Assembly (NCBI RefSeq): GCF_024347455.1
Contig: NZ_AP025484.1
Location: 744,001 to 808,000, forward strand
DNA: 64,000 bases
Direction of reading: 5' to 3'
DNA from: Vibrio echinoideorum
GTDB taxonomy: Bacteria > Pseudomonadota > Gammaproteobacteria > Enterobacterales > Vibrionaceae
The notes beneath the pieces were generated by a model. It did not search any database, had not been told where the DNA came from, and saw only the letters and a program-made list of their open reading frames with translations. Positions within the stretch are counted from its first letter, which is position 1. Each line of letters starts with the position of its first letter. The position numbers were made by a program, and so were the translations under genes. Positions 31,001-33,996 of the stretch are shown piece after piece.

Positions 31001-31564
31001 ACAGAAGAGCAACAAGTAGATGTGGCTCAACAAGCTGATGACCAAGCTCAAGATACTGAAGCCGAAGACAGCATGGCTGATGTAACGGCGGCTCCGGGCG
31101 ATACTGTTTCTATCTCGATTCCAGATGAGGTGAGTGGCAATGAATCGGTTGATTACGCTGAAATGTCTGGCTTACCTGAGGGTTCCACTGTGAGTAACGC
31201 TCTGGATAACGGTGATGGTAGCTTCACAATCAGTGGCAACTTAGAGCAACCGGTGTCCGTTGAACTTCCAGAAGGTTACGAAGGGACTAGCGAAATCCAA
31301 TTCCAAGGTTACGACGAGTTGGGTAGCTCAATAGACGGAGCAAGCGGTTCTGTTGAAGTTGAGGTCGATGATCAATACACCATGCAAGGTTCTACACAAG
31401 AGCAGCAACCGGACATGGCGGGTATGGAATCTGGTGGCAGTGACTGGACAAGTTCAGGTGGTCAAGAGCAAGGTGTTGATTTCACGGACGACTCTGGAAG
31501 CTTCGATTCAGATTCTCAAACTGGAACTGATCAAGGCAACGACTTCGACCAAAGCCAAATTTAA
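10055..31564 (+). CDS. Giant cadherin-like tandem-repeat protein (7169 residues), probable type I secreted adhesin
   Basis: Residues 1-213 are low-complexity and rich in Asn, Gln, Ala, Gly and acidic residues, with no signal peptide. From about 214 to 6968 the protein is mostly tandem repeats of about 95 residues, roughly 55-60 in all. Each has a V-N-D-x-P linker, an 'x-x-x-EDGS-(I/L)-x-(F/L)' start, L-x-x-A-x-D-(V/I)-(D/E)-GD (calcium-type acidic loop), DNGDGT-(Y/F)-(S/T)-F, P-x-x-(N/D)-FNG-(D/E) and DG-x-x-x-V, as in Cadherin_5/VCBS-like adhesin repeats. Non-repeat inserts lie at about 1945-2220, 2900-3160 (DUF4114-like, GFEDLYGGGDADYSDFNF), 4190-4365 (jelly-roll/lectin-like), 5095-5160 (carboxypeptidase regulatory-like, TVTGTVLDAETGSPVVGA) and 5180-5310 (DUF2135-like, WGESPRDMDNHLW). 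The C-terminal 200 residues are Gln/Asp/Ser-rich, with no GGxGxD RTX repeats. The divergent four-component secretion operon is the likely exporter. Probable role: calcium-stiffened cell-surface or released adhesin. Ribosome site CGGAGG. Confidence 0.93.
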   Translation: MAGENNQNNQNEDLNDAVEQTDTNDAGTPSQQQNQQNTIASTIATGAENTDAADEINQALEDNPSGAGNAEDASASGGAVQEETPESDGDSDAAQSNVVGGAASEAGSENAAGSGGGAGAGAQAVGGENTAGSGGASSAEGNEEQGQAVTTSAAPSADSSTSGEQQVGDDLDSQTVEETFAVDVQASDEETISEVEDDFDSETVSETFKIKVESENDAPEAQQDLAYIIDEDGSITFTQEQLLEYASDVDGDELVASNVQVGADATVQDNGDGTFTVVPSADFNGELDLTFDISDGQETVSSAIDLTVRPINDAPVPEDKTFEIEEDGTLVFTDADLLTGATDIEGDNLTVEGVTYDGGDGIFTDNGNGTYTFAPNENFNGDVNFGFDVSDGTDTVSANVDVSVTAVDDAPVSGDLAYSVDEDGSIRLSQEQLLSQASDVEGDDLTASSLTVDGDATVVANDDGSFTITPDENFNGDIDISFDISDGTNTVQASADLTVNPVNDLPVPQDQQFSVEEDGTLIFTDADLLAGATDIEGDNLTVEGVTYDGGDRILTDNGNGTYTFAPNENFNGDVNFGFDVSDGTDTVSANIDVSVTAVDDAPVSGDLAYSVDEDGSIRLSQEQLLSQASDVEGDDLTASSLTVDGDATVVANDDGSFTITPDENFNGDIDISFDISDGTNTVQASADLTVNPVNDLPVPQDQQFSVEEDGTLIFTDADLLTGATDIEGDNLTVEGVTYDGGDGILTDNGNGTYTFAPNENFNGDVNFGFDVSDGTDTVSANIDVSVTAVDDAPVSGDLAYSVDEDGSIRLSQEQLLSQASDVEGDDLTASSLTVDGDATVVANDDGSFTITPDENFNGDIDISFDISDGTNTVQASADLTVNPVNDLPVPQDQQFSIAEDGTLQFTDADLLTGATDVEGDNLTVEGITYEGTDGVLTDLGEGSYSFAPNENFNGDVNFNFVVSDGTDTVSANIDVSVTPENDPPVAGSTSYTVNEDNSITISDAQLLATSSDIEGDVSIDSVTYSGSDGVLEINGNGTYTFSPNENFNGEIALDVVVADEEGATDATTAGITVLEVNDPPVAGPTSYTIDEDSVLKFNESQVLLNASDVEGDVELVGISYDGPDGIFSVNGDGTCSFAPNENFNGQVQLDVTIRDEDGAEVDTVINVDVLPINDAPVSGDLAYNVNEDGSITLSQEQLLSQASDVEGQDLTASDLTVDGNATVTANDDGSFTITPDANFNGDIDIQFNLTDGTDTVQATADLTVNPVNDLPAPQDQQFSIEEDGTLQFTDADLLTGATDIDGDDLTVEGISYTGGDGVLTDHGDGTYTFAPNENFNGDVNFSFDVSDGTETVSANIDVSVTPENDPPVAGSTSYMVNEDNAITISDEQLLVNSSDVEGAVSIDSVTYSGTDGVFQDNGDGSYTFLPNENFSGDISLDVIVADEDGSIDETTAGIAVLEVNDPPVAGPTSYTIDEDSVLTFSESQILVNAFDVEGDVELVGINYDGSDGIFIVNGDGTCSFAPNENFNGQVQLGVTIKDEDGATVDTHINVDVLPINDPPTSGELAYTINEDSSITLSQDQLLARAGDIDSENLEAINLSTDENATIQQNDDGSYTITPDADYNGDLDLSFDIIDNDGGSVQVGLDITVNPLNDLPQAQDQQFSIEEDGTLLFTDADLLAGASDIDGDELSIENVLYTGADGVLSDNGDGTYSFAPNENFNGDVQFSFDVSDGTGSTAAVIDVSVTPENDPPVAGSTSYTVQEDGQITISDEQLLANSSDVEGDVALSSVSYAGDDGSFVDNGNGTYTFTPNENFDGDISLDVVVVDEDGATATTTAGIDVIAVNDGPETSGIQAEVDEDNSITITQEQLLANATDVEGDELTASNLQTNDPDATIVTNDDGSFTITHTENFNGELDFTYSISDGDNEVLTTLDLTVNPVNDAPEADEEIFIQAQEDQTVGVTLREEPALRLDQAPENGIIEANLDNEWVVLEVGQEVPADTEVRFVPSEDALAEGTHTTQIGTFDDNASVDDWGTEVDPYTREFSDGDLTVTVQSNDDPLGAWNGNTHIGHGLGDTDRQGLSGDEKLTVSVEGQDINEISFHLDGLGGWFMEDSRHFTEVEIKAFNEDGDLIDSMTYHKEDRGGYETDYTLTVSEPVSYFELGTVQGNGTYVVQNMTVSQTCHDEAVFTSIGVDGSEITETVELNIHAGDNEIELTADLPNITIDTEGSAQFASVVITEEQLLAQASDIDGDDLDIQNLELVGENSEHATLTDNGDGTWTVTPDENFHGEIELGYQVTDGELTDDNIININFESVNDAPIVSGPMVLSTDEDQGITFSADDLLANTTDVEGDTLSISDITYGGDHGDLVDNGDGTFTFMPNENFNGEIDIDYKVFDGTDEVATHLDLTVIPVNDIPVPGEPLHTQMLENGSMIIEAKDLLSGATDVDGDILHVENLLLADQTQGTLTDNGDNTFTFEPAENFSGEVNLTFDISDGQASAPSIATVDVEIVNEGPEVSGPIEAAVDEDGSITITQEDLLANATDVDGDNLEAVNFATNDPNAVIVENSDGSFTITPSADFFGEIEFTYDVTDAIETVAADLNLTVNPINDAPDVPDMSFTTEDGQAITITEAELLAQATDVEGDELSVVNVTSASDTVEVTDNGDGTYTLTPEQGFFGNVDLAFDVSDGTEVVAGNIDLKVEFVNDTPEATPMVADVDEDGSILVTQEMLLESASDQDGDELFASALETNDPNATIVNNGDGTYTVTPSENFNGDIAFTYEVSDGELSTSNDMTLTVNPVNDIPIVAPGMYHIEEDGSILFTQEDLLSGAIDIDGDDLSVTSINYSGDEGTVTDNGDGTFSFVPEEHFSGDLQFSFTVTDGTTEVEQDLNVHIEAVADAPDLVITDSDGVNVDDQAILVEPGGIVELNIAAALVDQDLSETLTVTVDGVPEGSVIQYDNEGVLNDQENGITSYNDTEITVTFEGETAGYQNAAGYYKVDEDGNITGVEVVYENASQVGGGGDLVPGQDQFSFQVEEGESFNLFLIPNGHQHNDFDAMQEGQYEFRAADGSPANMDTVDPQLVFVAADGTETVVQGQNGDAIFHGGSSSQLNQDGIEHTRTTVNEDGELVYGFEDLYGGGDADYSDFNFTIDVGEVNSQIYSGEVTVGPDGTVNLPTTAIENALQIQLPEDFNEQLEVHVTATATELSNDDSETVSQTIYINATGAHIEHAPEALPVAATVEEDGSIIITQEDLLANARDLDGDQLTALNLATDDESVTITDNGDGTYTLTPDADFNGDVNFTFDVSDGDDVVSTNLELTVSPVNDGPEAQDQAFTVGEDGVLTFNDQDLLTGATDIEGDDLSVEGVTYTGADGVLTDNGDGTYSFAPNENFNGDVNFSFNVSDGTDTVTANIDVSVTPENDPPVAGSTSYTVHEDNSITISNEQLLANSSDIEGEVAIDSVTYSGSDGVLEINGNGTYTFSPNENFNGEISLDVVVVDEDDAAVSTTAGITVLEVNDPPVAGPTSYTIDEDSVLTFNETQVLLNASDIEGDVQLVEINYDGPDGIFSINGDGTCSFAPNENFNGQVQLDVTIQDEDGAQVDTYITVDVLPINDVPVSGGLAYSVEEDGSITLSQEQLLSQANDVDGDDLTASNLIVDGDATVTTNDDGSFTITPDANFNGDIDLTFDINDGADTLVATADLTVNPVNDLPQPQDQAFSIGEDGVLNFTDEDLLTGATDIDGDDLSVEGVTYTGADGVLTDNGDGSYSFAPNENFNGDVNFSFDVSDGTDTVQANIDVSVTPENDPPVAGSTSYTVHEDNSITISNEQLLANSSDIEGEVAIDSVAYTGADGVFEDNGNGTYTFSPNENFNGGVSLNVVVTDEDGATEATTAGITVLEVNDPPIAGSTSYSVNEDEVITISSEQLLANASDIEGEVAIDSVNYTGSDGIFTDNGDGTFSFAPNANFDGDVSLDVVVTDEDGATVATNASIDVLPVNDAPVSGDLAYSIDEDGSITLSQEQLLAQASDVDGDDLTAANLTVGGDATVTVNDDGSFTITPDANFNGDIDLNFDITDGDATIQATADLTVNPVNDLPTVGEPQFTTQEDTSFTFTEEQLLQNAGDIDGDNLSVENVASDSGSLVDNGDGTYTFAPNENFDGNVNVTFDVNDGTATVPAEATIDVQSVVDMPELSIASDLVIASDNFESGSNGWNAGTESSQGFESGDMLGRIGGTGGDEAVSKTYDIPSDVSEVNISFSFYEIDSWDGESFQIFVGGEELTSLDNSAFRTEDGTTTLYDSAGNEVGEVVHGVSQGEGFSGWNDQAHQINLTVPVEDGQLELGFGSTLNQSVSDESFGIDNIEITVSDADYQIIGTEDTPVPLDIDAALTDTDGSENLAILIEDVPEGSSLSAGTDNGDGSWSLQPGELEGLEFIPSGDFNGDVVLTVKATSTDVDTGTTATATQDVTIHISPANDAPEVDGDISAVTAEDNSITLTQEQLLEHAVDIDGDDLSAINLTTNDENATIEMNDDGSFTVTPSENFNGNIEFSYDVTDGEEMVAAGLDLTVTPVNDAPEPQEQAFTISEDGVLNFTDTDLLTGATDVEGDDLTVEGVTYTGADGVLTDNGDGSYSFAPNENFNGDVNFSFDVSDGTDTVQANIDVSVTPENDPPVAGSTSYTVHEDNSITISNEQLLANSSDIEGEVAIDSVAYTGADGVFEDNGNGTYTFSPNENFNGEVSLDVVVTDEDGATEATTAGITVLEVNDPPIAGSTSYSVNEDEVITISSEQLLANASDIEGEVAIDSVNYTGSDGIFTDNGDGTFSFAPNANFDGDVSLDVVVTDEDGATIATNASIDVLPINDPPVSGDLAYSIDEDGSIILTQEQLLSQASDVDGDDLTASNLSAGDNATVVDNGDGTFTVTPDADFNGNIDLSFDISDGTESIVANADLTVNPVNDLPATSDVYANVDEDNVITITQEQLLANAADIEGDDLVASDLTLVGDDATIVDNGDGTFSITPSENFNGYIDVAYSISDGDTPIAANLGLTVDPVNDAPIVSADVAITIEEDGSYTITQEELLQFATDIEDDDMTAIIGEQGDETTVTGTVLDAETGSPVVGADVTMTDNAGHSYTTVTDQSGHYSVSGPVVDQGTVTIEQEGSITSSFLVPAGEDTNGGVTAISEVLEETDMRIVVTWGESPRDMDNHLWLYDTESGNELDHIYYRDMSHDLGEGNVVQQDVDDTNGGGPETITIPNYQDADMHYSVHNYTNRSWDVDGVEDVQVQVFVGDTLVETFTPDLPDNPTGEHWHVFDIVNGVVVPSQDVGSENAFDLPTAEEALANENGIDISELLTGDEDGDAGETGGNEPSVGDVSIENALITDNGDGTYTITPEENFNGEFSISYNVDDGNGGVTPAELDVTVTAVNDLSVIYDHDYTINEDGSLIFTDEQLLAGATDIDGENLSVESVNYEGTDGVFTDNGDGTYTFAPNENFNGNVDLTYDVSDGTDVVSANIDVQVVPINDVPVAGTTAYSVEEDGSITLSDAQLLTNSSDVEGEVFVSDVSYSGTDGVFTDNGNGTYTFSPNENFNGDISLDVSIMDEDGATAETTAGIDVIAVNDLPVAGSTAYSVDEDNVIILSDAQLLANSSDIEGDVSVSDVSYSGADGIFTDNGDGTYSFAPNENFNGNVSLDVTVADEDGATAQTTAGIDVIAVNDAPVSGDLAYSVDEDGSITLSQEQLLAQASDVDGDDLTAANLTAGDNATVTANDDGSFTITPDADFNGDIDLSFDLSDGTETVVATADLTVNPVNDIAVVEDVAYTIEEDGSLTFTDEQLLAGASDIDGDELSVADVSYTGAEGVFTDNGDGTYTFAPNENFNGDVSLDFSVSDGTETVDANIDVTVTDVNDAPVAGATSYQMNEDGTITLSPEQLIANSSDVDGEVSLDSVSYSGPDGILVQNQDGSVTFAPNENFNGDINLDVTVIDDDGATAETTAGIEVIAVNDAPVAGNVAYSVDEDGSITLSQEQLLANASDVDGDALTASNLSAGDNATVTANDDGSFTIMPNADFNGDIDLSFDVSDGLETVQAGVDLTVNPVNDLPTAADQSFTVEEDGTLTFTDADLLAGAADIDGDDLSITDVSYTGAEGVFTDNGDGTYSFAPNENFNGDVNLGFTVTDGTETVDANIDVTVTDVNDAPVAGSTSYQMNEDGTITISPEQLIANSSDVDGEVSLESVTYSGSDGTLVQNDNGSVTFTPSENFNGDINLDVVVTDDDGATATTTAGIEVLAVNDGPESEEVELTTAEDSTILITQDMLLAQATDIDNTADELSASGLQIDPSLGELLDNEDGTWSFTPNENFNGDVPMTFNVSDGQETISVDGNIDVTPVNDAPEAPMIQMQGEEDVVMVIDPAYIADQVTDLDGDEISIESITVRAPANATLTQQPDGMYHLVTTQDFNGLVELGYQATDGEEVVDGSLNVDVIPVNDAPFNVGNAMMTTDEDGAFTFDAGDLMNLFGDIDTADLVVSRIITADGEDGGEVTDNGDGTWTFTPTGDFAGVSDLQVVVSDGEFETVLDVPVFVRPVADGAVISTDHDGPLVFGEDETGHLGLNVGLVDDSETLSNLVMTGFPVGFEVTDGVNTVMITEPGQYIDLFDWDISNIQMTPPEDFHGEFFVTVSATTVDYGDEPEAFEDGIDSGDFETVAGGSIILTADDLIGLAENLDADSDDEVKLVHLADRSQGEIVDNGDGTWTFTPAPGFTGEADIAYVVDKDGVLHDEQTGVVVKEGDSQENAAPEVNSITTTEIAADATLSFTDQDMLANLSDAEGDSMSIESVSLMEGQGVIESDNQGNYQFTPAEDYTGDVQVGFIATDGENRIESFFNVDIQGSDEAMGSEGYVLADDGSLTITESQLVDELGASDSAQVVDVADANDAGFFAESGEGEWTYWPNEDFDGNLAMNVDVNDGGEVSSHSLSIQVVDDSVQSDEPQIQAAQATEEQQVDVAQQADDQAQDTEAEDSMADVTAAPGDTVSISIPDEVSGNESVDYAEMSGLPEGSTVSNALDNGDGSFTISGNLEQPVSVELPEGYEGTSEIQFQGYDELGSSIDGASGSVEVEVDDQYTMQGSTQEQQPDMAGMESGGSDWTSSGGQEQGVDFTDDSGSFDSDSQTGTDQGNDFDQSQI
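11275..12720 (+). repeat. Near-identical 573-bp tandem duplication units inside the giant gene
   Basis: A two-domain block (191 codons) recurs with an exact spacing of 573 bases: corresponding points lie at 11305, 11878 and 12451. The first domain is present three times and the second at least twice before the copies diverge. Copies 2 and 3 are almost identical in DNA, while copy 1 differs mainly at synonymous sites. This points to recent unequal recombination or gene conversion within the array. Confidence 0.88.
21250..22090 (+). repeat. Upstream copy of a ~0.8-kb dispersed repeat in the giant gene (partner at +2580)
   Basis: About 0.8 kb here, covering parts of three repeat domains, recurs almost unchanged at about 23830-24670, a fixed offset of 2580 bases. 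The sequences around 21759 and 24339 are nearly identical. The domains between the copies, including the lectin-like insert, are not duplicated. Confidence 0.82.
23830..24670 (+). repeat. Downstream copy of the ~0.8-kb dispersed repeat in the giant gene
   Basis: Partner of the copy at about 21250-22090 at an offset of 2580 bases. Differences are few and mostly silent, for example Val versus Ile in the last domain and a different linker (LPIND versus LPVND). Confidence 0.82.
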
Positions 31565-31600
31565 CCCAATGAGTTCAGTTGTCTTTTGAACCGACAAGCA

Positions 31601-31664
31601 GATAGGGCACCGTAACGTTGCCCTTATCAAAGCCATGCAGAGTGACCTTTGCGTGGCTTTTTTA
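31601..31664 (+). terminator. Terminator of the giant adhesin gene
   Basis: A first hairpin (GATAGGGCA / TGCCCTTATC, about 31601-31628) is followed by a second one (AAAGCCATGC / GCGTGGCTTT, 31629-31660) that runs directly into a T-tract. It lies 40-100 bases after the stop of the giant gene, as expected for a rho-independent terminator. Confidence 0.85.
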
Positions 31665-31788
31665 TGCTTCATTTATTGTTCCATTACTTGTCTTTAAGGG
31701 CAGATCTTAAAAACAAGGCTCTAAAAACTTGAGAATTGCCAAAAATGTTCTTTATTACTAAAAGGGTCAGTTAAGAAGGAGGGGCGAC

Positions 31789-32142
31789 ATGTATCGTTAT
31801 GTTAGTTCGCCGCAAGCATCGAAGTACATCGTACCACCACCTCAACACCGTGAGTTATCGAGCGTTGATGTGCCTGAGGCTGAATTGGAGATGCGAGAAA
31901 TTCTGAATAATTGGTTTGCCGACGGTCTAGCGCCGATTATTCAAAGTGAAGACGGTTATATTTCGGCAAGCGACCAAGCGCGATTTGAGAAACTCAGCCG
32001 TACGGTTGGCATGTTACTAAGAAACAAAGACTATTATTTTGCGACCAAGCGTATTTTGTCGTTGTGGGAACAAGACTGCTTAGAAACCACTTATGTGAGT
32101 TATCTAATTCTGCGTAGTGAAAGAGCCACTTCGTTAAGGTGA
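31789..32142 (+). CDS. Small protein of unknown function, paralogue of the disrupted gene at 313-687
   Basis: A 117-residue soluble protein without signal peptide or membrane segment. The ATG follows AAGGAGGGG, a very strong ribosome site. I do not recognise a named family. Its N-terminus (MYRYV), the central DVPEAELEMREI segment and the C-terminal MLLRNKDYYFATKRILSLW segment match the interrupted gene at 313-687. The two paralogues therefore bracket the secretion/adhesin locus, one at each end. It lies 225 bases after the giant gene, beyond a terminator, so it has its own promoter. The association suggests a role with the secretion system or its regulation (inference only). Confidence 0.75.
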   Translation: MYRYVSSPQASKYIVPPPQHRELSSVDVPEAELEMREILNNWFADGLAPIIQSEDGYISASDQARFEKLSRTVGMLLRNKDYYFATKRILSLWEQDCLETTYVSYLILRSERATSLR

Positions 32143-32224
32143 GTAAACGTCGATTTTGTTCATTCACAATGTTTTCTGGTTTGAATGTTTATGATGATCT
32201 AAGTTTGGTAAGAAAGCAGGCAAA

Positions 32225-32258
32225 CAAAAAGGGCAAGCTCTTTAGGCTCACCCTTATG
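32225..32258 (-). terminator. Terminator between the small gene and the sigma factor gene
   Basis: The hairpin AAGGG-CA-AGC / GCT-CA-CCCTT is flanked on its left by an A-rich tract, which reads as a T-tract on the minus strand. It lies about 55 bases after the sigma factor stop and probably serves that gene. It may also stop transcripts from the plus-strand small gene. Confidence 0.7.
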
Positions 32259-32309
32259 ATTGTTCTTTAATCTTTATTTATCTATTTAGACCTTTGTCGA
32301 TTTAGTTAT

Positions 32310-33206
32310 TTAGACCCAGCCATCAAATTTAAGTCGTTTTTGAATTCTCTCAACGGCTTCTTTCTGCATCTGTCTCACTCGCTCATTGGATACATTTACA
32401 TCCAACATTTTACCCACTTCGGACAGCGTTTTTACGTTGTTGTCGAAGAAGCCAAAACGGTGAATGAGAACCTTCTGCAATTTAGGTGGCAGTGTGTTTA
32501 TGATCTGCTCTAGTGCATGTGTGAATGATTGGTCTTCACAATCTTGTTGAGGGTCGGTGATGTATTCACTTTCGCACTGTTCTAGTACGAGTGGCGCGTG
32601 GCTGATACCAACCGTTGTTGTAACATCAATAAACCCGCTTAAGGCTACCAGTTGATCGACACGTTCAGCTTTTACACCAGAACTGAGTGATAACTCTGAG
32701 ATAGAAACCTCTTTACTCATTTTTTTGCTTACATCGAGCTTCTTTGATGCCAAGCTATTTATTTCTTTGCAAACATGGGCGGGTAATCGAACGGTGCGCC
32801 CTTTGTTCATTAATGCTGCTTCGATGTTTTCGCGAATCCACCACACTGCATAAGTTGAAAAACGATAGCCCGGTTCTGGGTCATATTTATCGATGGCTTT
32901 AATCAAGCCAATATTACCTTCTTCGATAAGATCGAGCAGTGTGAAATTGTTACCTTTACGTTTTAGGTAACTCTTGGCGATTTTTACAACAAGGCGCAGG
33001 TTCGATTCGATCATTACATCACGCGCCTGTTTGTCACCCGTTTGGTTTAATTTTGCGTAATACACTTCATCTTCGCGAGACAATAAATCAATACCTACAA
33101 TATCTTTTAGATAGTGAGCATAGGGTTCTGTTGTGGTAGAAAATGATTCTTTTATGGGAGGGTGATCCGTGAGCCCTTGGAACACACCAAAACTATCGTT
33201 GTTCAT
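32310..33206 (-). CDS. RpoS-like alternative sigma factor (RpoQ/RpoX-type)
   Basis: A 298-residue sigma-70 family protein, shorter than RpoS (about 330). Region 1.2 lies near residues 29-60 ([14 protein letters not shown]). Region 2 contains [29 protein letters not shown] and the strongly conserved [13 protein letters not shown] (about 75-135). Region 3 follows ([15 protein letters not shown]...), and region 4 has [15 protein letters not shown] with the DNA-binding helix [11 protein letters not shown] at about 235-295. Vibrios often carry an extra RpoS paralogue, RpoQ in Aliivibrio or RpoX in V. alginolyticus/V. parahaemolyticus, and this protein is of that kind; I cannot tell which without a tree. 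It is a monocistronic minus-strand gene with AAGGACAAGGAA ahead of the ATG. It lies next to a small Hpt/response-regulator pair, which could control it (inference). Confidence 0.88.
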   Translation of the reverse strand: MNNDSFGVFQGLTDHPPIKESFSTTTEPYAHYLKDIVGIDLLSREDEVYYAKLNQTGDKQARDVMIESNLRLVVKIAKSYLKRKGNNFTLLDLIEEGNIGLIKAIDKYDPEPGYRFSTYAVWWIRENIEAALMNKGRTVRLPAHVCKEINSLASKKLDVSKKMSKEVSISELSLSSGVKAERVDQLVALSGFIDVTTTVGISHAPLVLEQCESEYITDPQQDCEDQSFTHALEQIINTLPPKLQKVLIHRFGFFDNNVKTLSEVGKMLDVNVSNERVRQMQKEAVERIQKRLKFDGWV

Positions 33207-33663
33207 TTCCTTGTCCTTATCTAGCCGACTGAACGTTTTATTTTATTATTATGCCACCAAGTGATTAACGCCTGGTTTCACTAGAGTGTAGATAACAGTT
33301 TCTTCTTTACCAATAAATAAAATGTAATTTCGTGCGCTTCTGTCACAAAAAGATCTACAAATATTTAACTATTTTGCATCTCGTCAAATATGTCAGTTTT
33401 TCATTGAAAACATGAATATGCAGGACTTACTAAGCGTGTGTTATACGTTGTTAGATCTCGATAAATTGGGTGAATTTATAGGTGGGTGATTCATCGATAA
33501 TTTTGAAAGGAAATGACAAGAGTTGAGGTTCTATGTTCCCAAAGTATCTCAACTCTTTATCTGATTCTGGTGATATGTATAGCGCCTGAAGCCTTAAATG
33601 TTAAGCCAAGAAGTTAGAAATTAGAAGCTAGAAGATCTAGCAACTAAAAGCTCAGTGGACTTA
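33207..33663. other. Intergenic region with sigma gene promoter and an inverted repeat
   Basis: The part near 33210-33420 is AT-rich and should hold the promoter of the sigma factor gene. A perfect 10-base inverted repeat (AAGAGTTGAG 33518-33527, CTCAACTCTT 33548-33557, 20-base loop) may end transcription of the Hpt gene. At 33606-33650 a short run of related heptamer-like units (TTAGAAA/TTAGAAG/CTAGAAG) precedes that gene's stop. No coding frame was found. Confidence 0.5.
33518..33557 (-). terminator. Candidate terminator after the Hpt/response-regulator operon
   Basis: A perfect 10-base stem with a 20-base loop lies about 107 bases past the Hpt stop. The tract following it on the minus strand is only moderately T-rich, so this is a candidate rather than a firm call. 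Confidence 0.45.
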
Positions 33664-33996
33664 TTAATAAGTGCTAAGTACTTCTTCAATTTGTTGGTTG
33701 ATTATCTTCACTTCTGTATAGATGACGGAAAGGTCCTCATCTTGAGGTGCAAGCTTATTGAGCGTGTTTTGCTCCACTCTTTCTAGTGCCATTGTAGCCG
33801 TTTCTTCACCGAAACTGGCTAATATGCCTTTCAAAGTATGTACAGTAAAATGAAGCTTGCCCCAATCTTGCTGTTGCACTAATTCTTGTATTTCTTCTAA
33901 TGAATTGCCATGGTCTTCTTGATACACGAATAACACCGCGTAAATTACTTCTTGGTCATTGTCTAAGTAGGCATTCAAAGCATCAAAATCTAGCAT
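33664..33996 (-). CDS. Histidine phosphotransfer (Hpt) protein
   Basis: A 110-residue single-domain Hpt protein. The core motif VHTLKGILASFGEE carries the phosphorylatable His at about residue 55, in the standard context of an N-terminal helix with LDNDQEV and a C-terminal helical pair. It would pass phosphate between a hybrid kinase and a response regulator in the cytoplasm. It overlaps the upstream response-regulator gene by 7 bases, so the two are one operon and probably partners. Compared with the Hpt-like protein at 9506-9868 it keeps the active-site His, which makes it the only apparently functional Hpt in the window. Confidence 0.9.
   Translation of the reverse strand: MLDFDALNAYLDNDQEVIYAVLFVYQEDHGNSLEEIQELVQQQDWGKLHFTVHTLKGILASFGEETATMALERVEQNTLNKLAPQDEDLSVIYTEVKIINQQIEEVLSTY

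Noticed and set aside
10055..31564. MARTX toxin
   Set aside because: There are no MARTX effector or cysteine protease domains and no glycine-rich RTX repeats at the ends. The array is cadherin-like.
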